Shown here one piece after another: positions 59,701-64,000 of a stretch of DNA of 64,000 bases; positions within the stretch are counted from its first letter, which is position 1; every line of letters begins with the position of its first letter. The position numbers were made by a program, and so were the translations under genes. Origin of the DNA: Carnegiea gigantea (lineage: Eukaryota; Streptophyta; Magnoliopsida; Caryophyllales; Cactaceae); the NCBI GenBank assembly GCA_029747015.1, contig JAKOGI010000344.1, positions 346,001 to 410,000 on the forward strand. Direction: 5' to 3'. The notes under the pieces are model-generated. The model saw only the letters and a list, made by a program, of their open reading frames with translations, made no database searches and was not told where the DNA came from.

Positions 59701-62535
59701 CAGGAGGCATTTTCCCTTTTGTATTGAATAATAATAGGTTAAGCTATTACCAAAAGTTGGAAGCCACTTAACAATGCATCGCCACTCAACTTATTGCCCT
59801 AAGGAAACACTAAACTGAAAATCACACTCAGCTTCTTTAGCACATAATCAAATTTTGAATCCCAAGCTCCAGACAAATTATTTGGCTCTATGAAATAGTG
59901 AAAAGGTGAATGAAAGAAATTCAAAGACAAACCAGCGGACAATGGCCCTGAGTTTCCTTCATACAGAATAAAGAATCTACTGAATAGATCAAAGAATGCA
60001 GCATGCTAAGTCCCTCACAGTGCAACAACTGGTAAGCCATTTTGATGCAATATTAGGGAAAACAAAAGATTGGAAATCTAGGGATTACCTTTTTGATTAT
60101 CTTTTTATTTAGGAACAATATCTCTTTGATTGCAATATCTCTTAGTTTCCTTAATGTTTAGGTCTCTTTTCTATTTAGACTCCTCACTAGGCATTAAGGA
60201 GTCAGACTTGAAAGAATTTGAATTGAATTGGAGAACTATTTGTGAGTGTTCTTCTTTTTGTGTGTGAGTTTCTCGGCATAGGAATTGGACTCAGAGCGTC
60301 CTACATCAAATTTGGCATCCGAGTTTCATCAACCTACCCACTGCGAAATCTCTTGTGTCTCCTTTAATTTCAACTTTTCAAGTCTGCCTCCCTAAAGCAT
60401 ACTCCGGAGCGGTGCCATTGGCTGAGTTGGATGATGAGTAGTGGGAACTTTTCTTGAAGGATACTGTAGTTCCTTTATGCATGACCAAGCCGTCCACTAT
60501 TTGATGCCCTTGTATTTCCAAGGATGGACTTCTAATACCTTCAAGATAACTTGTCGTAGCCAAGTTCTCTTCCGATGGGGGAGAATGATGTAGTATTAGG
60601 GAAAATAAAAGAAAGGAAATCTAGGGATTAACTTTTCGCTTATCTTTTTATTTAGGAACAATGCCTCTTTGATTACATTATATCTTAGCTTCCTTCACGT
60701 TTAGGCCTCTTTTCTATTTAAACTCCTCACTAGGCATTAGGGAGTCAGACTTGAATGAATTTGAATTGAATTTGAGAATTATCTGTGAATATTCTCCTAT
60801 TTTGTGTGTGAGTTTCTCGGTGTAAGAATTGTTCCAAGAGCATCCTGCATCACATTGTTTCTCTTTCATACTATATACAACCTTACAACCAAAATGAACT
60901 ACACATATAACAAAAACAAATAACTGAAGAATAATTGCACATCATGCACATATCAAGAGTTGCAACTAAGTCTCTTCACCCATATTTCAATCAAAACCAT
61001 GATCCAAAGAAAATGCTTAACTTGTATGAGAAGTAAAATCAAATTCATCTCTATTCTCTGCCAAAGATGCAAATCAACCAAGGGAAAGAGGAAATCAAAA
61101 GCCCTACAAAATCACCAAACATCAATAATAATTAAGCAGCATGTGTTGACAGGCATGAACGTCCTCACTCAAACCACTAGATTCAAGCAAAACCTGCATC
61201 ACCCTCTCGAGTTACCCACAACTTCACAAGGAGAGGAACAACTGAACAAGCCTAACAACTATATATACAAAGTATAAACCTTTCATTAACCTCGTACCGC
61301 AAGAAATGGATATTCCCAAAAGCATCAGAGCAGTCTTTCTAATCCTACAAAACCTTGGCAACAATCTTAAACCCAAGATAGTACTCGAAAACGTCTTCTT
61401 TTATCCTCACAAACAATGAAACAACTTATTCCCCCATCACTTTAATGGAAATTTGTGATTGTACAATATTTGTCCACTTCCTCGACAGCTGAAGAAGACA
61501 ATTTGTTATGACAATTGTCTCGGCTTGGATTATAGAGGACTACAGCAAAATGCCTTACAAAACTGTTTTCCACTTCTTTCTGAGAGTAATAGTAGGCAGC
61601 CAAATGTTTTTATTTTTTATTATTTTAATATCAGATCTTTCAACAACAGCCTCTCTGGTTACGAGAGGCTACTCAGAGACAAAGCTCAAAACTCAAAAGC
61701 CTTAACGTTGTAAACAAGAGAATTTGACTCATACCACAGCTAGTCCAACAGCTCAAAGAAACCCATCAACTCTTTCAAAAATCAACTTATGGATGCCTAG
61801 TCCTATGACGTTATTGCAAGCCTTGTTCACCTTATTATTTTCAAAGGATATGAGTTACCAAACACTAAGTAAGGGAAAGATCTTAGTCCTAATCAGTTAC
61901 TACACAATTGAACAATTTAAATGAAAGCACATGTGTCACTTTTAGATGAGTCTTCAAGCATACATCTAACACACTAAGTAATGTGCCTGATTCCAAACAA
62001 TGAAATAATGACAATCTATAAGGCAACTAGCCAACCATGCAGCTTAAATTTAAAAAATAAATAAATCTTGAATGAGTAAGCTCAACACATGAAGTAGAGA
62101 ATACCTCTTGGTAAAAGTTTTCGAACGGTATCCAGCGGACTGAGATCATAGACAATCCCAACATGTTCATCACTCTCATAACAGAAACCAATAACCTCGA
62201 CTAGATTTGGATGAGCCTTCAAGGATTCATACTCCAGCAAAGATATTTCATCCTAGAATAAGAGAAGAGTCAGTGAAGCCTGCAGTTCTGCTTCACAAAT
62301 GAAAGTTAAATATTCATGTGCATTGACATACATTCATTTTGCCTTTCCTCTCGTCCTCATAAGTTCGATAGAATTTGCTACCAGTCCACATCTTCACTGT
62401 AACCGCCTTTCCCCCAAATTTTCCCCGGTACACATGCCCAAACTGGGTGGGTCCAATGTAGTTTTCGTCACTAAAATTATTAGTGAAAATTTCCAGCTCC
62501 TTGTACTTAAAAGCTATGGGGGTCTGAGTCGCCAT
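56714..62535 (-). CDS. Kinase gene B: predicted cytoplasmic pseudokinase, 345 aa
   Basis: Five coding exons on the minus strand join exactly: 62332-62535, 62105-62252, 58351-58484, 58117-58237 and 56714-57144 (1038 bp, 346 codons with stop). All borders are GT-AG and no internal stop occurs. The ATG at 62535 lies 2 bp after a leader intron; upstream in frame comes a stop before any other ATG. Motifs: FKYKELEIFTNNFSDENYIG, loop GPTQFGHVYRG (second Gly is Thr), AVTVKMW (ATP lysine kept), HPNLVEVIGFC, catalytic loop IVRNLDANHVMCDE (HRD replaced by VRN), LYEFGMISGG (DFG replaced by EFG), FGYADP in place of APE, TKSDVFAYGVILLGLIS, and KERPTMSQVLDTLLSL. Without the catalytic Asp and metal-binding Asp it should not phosphorylate. 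There is no signal peptide or membrane segment. Small plant pseudokinases such as the ZED1/ZRK group act as partners or decoys in immunity and have similar length, but I cannot place this gene there from sequence alone. Confidence 0.88.
57145..58116 (-). other. Kinase B intron 4
   Basis: 972 bp, phase 1, GT-AG. No element or gene recognised inside. Confidence 0.8.
59142..59449. mobile_element. Harbinger/Tourist-like MITE, 308 bp
   Basis: The ends are imperfect inverted repeats: GGGCTTGTTATTTTCGTTG and, as reverse complement of the right end, GGGTCTGTTCTTTTCGTTG. TTA flanks both sides (59139-59141 and 59450-59452). The interior is built from many copies of a GTTGAAGTGG-type motif. Its right-hand end resembles the end of the foldback element at 8346 (GGCCCTGTTCTTTTCGT). 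Confidence 0.85.
60043..60852 (+). mobile_element. TRIM-type miniature LTR retrotransposon, 810 bp
   Basis: Two direct LTRs, 60043-60308 and 60586-60852 (266 and 267 bp), start TGATG(C/T)A(A/G)TATTAGGG and end CT(A/G)CATCA. The internal part is 277 bp. It begins with TTTGGCATCCGAGTTTC, a mutated match to a Met tRNA primer site, and ends with a GGGGGAGAA polypurine tract directly before the right LTR, so it reads on the plus strand. Flanks are CATTT and CATTG, a 5-bp target duplication with one difference. No gag or pol is present. It sits in kinase B intron 2, antisense to the gene. Confidence 0.87.
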
Positions 62536-62537
62536 TC

Positions 62538-63666
62538 CTGTCTGTATAGAAACAGTAGTATACAACAAAGTGATGCATTGACAGAAGCCGATAGAACGTA
62601 AAGATATAGTAAGCTAGCAATAATATTGAGTAATAAATTGATCCATATTCCATACACAGATGATGCAAGGACATAAAAGGAAAGTTGGAACTTATGTGGT
62701 ATAGACAAGAGTGAAGAAACTGGCAGTTGCATTTTACAAAATTAAGAAAATGAAAAGATGACCTTAAACATCACGGGCGCAACCTCTAAGGGACTGCCCA
62801 GTATCGGAAGTTATATAGTAGGGTAGGAAAATTGAGAATCCAGTGGATAGACTGACGACGATTACAACAACCCCATGGGCATGCTATCATCGCTACACGT
62901 TCTAGGTGGATATGGAAGGCTACAAACTTACAATTTGAACTACCATATAAATGCAATGCATCTAGACAGCGGGACAATGGTAATGTATATAATACACCTA
63001 GGAGTGTATACTGTCACTTGTCATGTGTATATGTTTTCCCGTGTGTATTTATCCTAGAGGTAGTTTTTAATATGTAAGCGCCGATATGAATTCTATGAGT
63101 ATGATATAGGCTTTGCCCGACAATTCGACCTTGAAAGCAATGCAGATACATGAAAGGTGAAGCCATATTAAGCAATTGATTGCATCAGAACCACAGTAAT
63201 GAAGTAAAACTTGCGGAACATTCAAGGTTAAAAAAGTGTAAAAAGAACCGGGGGGGGGGGGAAGCTAATGTATTTCGATTCTTAATCTCAACAAGGACAC
63301 TGAAAACACATAGTGGAAGGTAAATACTTATCACAATTTAGGCAAAAACCTTATTGGAATTGCATTCTGAAAATTTCCAAGTAATTCTATTTCCTACGAA
63401 CTCTACCAAGCCCTAGTTAGACATCGAGGTTACGATTTCTGGAAAATTTGAACGGTGATTTATCAGCCTTGGTTTTCAATTAAGTAATTTGCTTAAATTT
63501 TGTTGCAACACAGTCCGGGAGGAATCCCACAGTGATCAATCAACAAGGTAACTCAAATCCAATTTTAGCAAGCAAACCTACACCCACACTGATTCGAACC
63601 CTAGCAGAAACGAGAAATAGAAGAGGAAGCTTGAATACGTCTGAGAAGAGAGTCACAGAGACGTAC
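62538..63666 (-). other. Probable 5' leader intron of kinase gene B
   Basis: A clear acceptor (ACAGACAG) lies directly before GAATG at 62537. A good donor candidate (GGCG|GTACGT) is at 63666 on the minus strand, giving a 1.13 kb intron. A poly(G) tract lies at 63250-63261. No gene seen inside. Confidence 0.5.
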
Positions 63667-63770
63667 CGCCAGCAATAGCGGCGGCGATAGTGTGCCGGGA
63701 AGGCAGCGGTGCGGAGAATTGGAAATCGTATCTGCCAAGGCAATACAGCACCTGTCCTCAGTTGAGGTAT
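63667..63770 (-). promoter_or_regulatory. Probable 5' UTR exon of kinase gene B
   Basis: GC-richer sequence just upstream of the donor at 63666, as expected of a leader exon. An upstream ATG at 63743 opens a short frame that would overlap the main start after splicing. The transcription start is not determinable; no clear TATA box is seen. Confidence 0.4.
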
Positions 63771-64000
63771 AAATTACACCGTGTTTGTTTGGGCCATGAA
63801 TTTGGACAGTGTCGGGGGTTCTGAGCCCAATTCCTTTATTCTTTTAACATTTTCTTCATTTTTCTTGAAATATTGAGATCCAAATTAAAAAATCACAAAG
63901 CCTATATCATACTCTTATGAGTACAAACTCCTACAAGCCACATTAACACTACCTATTAAAAATTATCTATATGATAAATAAATATTGGAAAAAAATATAT
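63771..64000. other. Upstream flank of kinase gene B
   Basis: AT-rich sequence, presumably promoter-proximal for gene B. I see no feature I can name. Confidence 0.4.

Larger units (their letters stand above)
58485..62104 (-). other. Kinase B intron 2 (3.6 kb)
   Basis: Phase 1 intron enlarged by a MITE (59142-59449) and a TRIM (60043-60852). Remaining sequence is AT-rich; open frames such as 60960-61277 and 61459-61713 have no recognised domain. Confidence 0.8.

Noticed and set aside
63540..63743. 67-codon minus-strand frame as the N-terminal exon of kinase B
   Set aside because: Joined through the 63666 donor it is out of frame with the kinase; an in-frame stop lies upstream of the kinase ATG, so this is probably leader sequence.

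Overview
The window looks like nuclear DNA of a flowering plant, probably a eudicot. It is AT-rich, its genes are split by GT-AG introns, it carries the 5' part of the plant gene SGR2, and most of it is plant transposable elements (hAT, Harbinger-like MITEs, SINE, RTE and L1 LINEs, Ty3/gypsy with very long LTRs, a TRIM). I cannot name the species. I saw no operon, CRISPR array, rRNA gene or intact tRNA gene.

Layout. 1-7419 (minus): first four coding exons of SGR2, a DDHD-type phospholipase A1, with a 4.9 kb third intron holding a MITE and several poly(C)/poly(A) tracts; its promoter and 5' UTR lie at about 7420-8150. 8346-9815: a 1.47 kb foldback element with perfect 15-bp inverted ends and a TAA target duplication. 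12490-20416 (plus): kinase gene A, a small receptor-like-kinase-type gene of six exons whose 4.5 kb intron holds an internally deleted hAT element (13821-15363). 20417-25600: intergenic DNA with a LINE fragment and a complete SINE (21811-22063). 25600-42530 (minus): an old, decayed Ty3/gypsy element whose LTR was split by a younger Ty3/gypsy copy (31365-41671). 42553-45701 (plus): a 5'-truncated RTE LINE. 47722-48390: a poly(A)-tailed retro-insertion whose empty site survives in a neighbouring duplicate. About 49562-56430 (plus): a decayed L1-type LINE with an unusual ORF1 region and a C-terminal RNase H start. 56714-62535 (minus): kinase gene B, a complete five-coding-exon gene for a predicted 345-residue pseudokinase; its large second intron holds a MITE and a TRIM.

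How the genes relate. Kinase genes A and B flank a roughly 36 kb block of transposons and point towards each other. Their protein similarity is low, but their four kinase-domain introns sit at matching places with the same phases (0, 1, 0, 1), so they probably descend from one ancestral gene. A keeps most catalytic residues but has lost the APE motif; B has lost the HRD, DFG and glycine-loop residues. SGR2 is unrelated to them. I did not find a clearly new multi-gene system. The items most worth following up are the A/B pair, the L1 ORF1-like region with its repeated peptide, the foldback MITE, and the nested LTR elements whose stop codons fit C-to-T decay.
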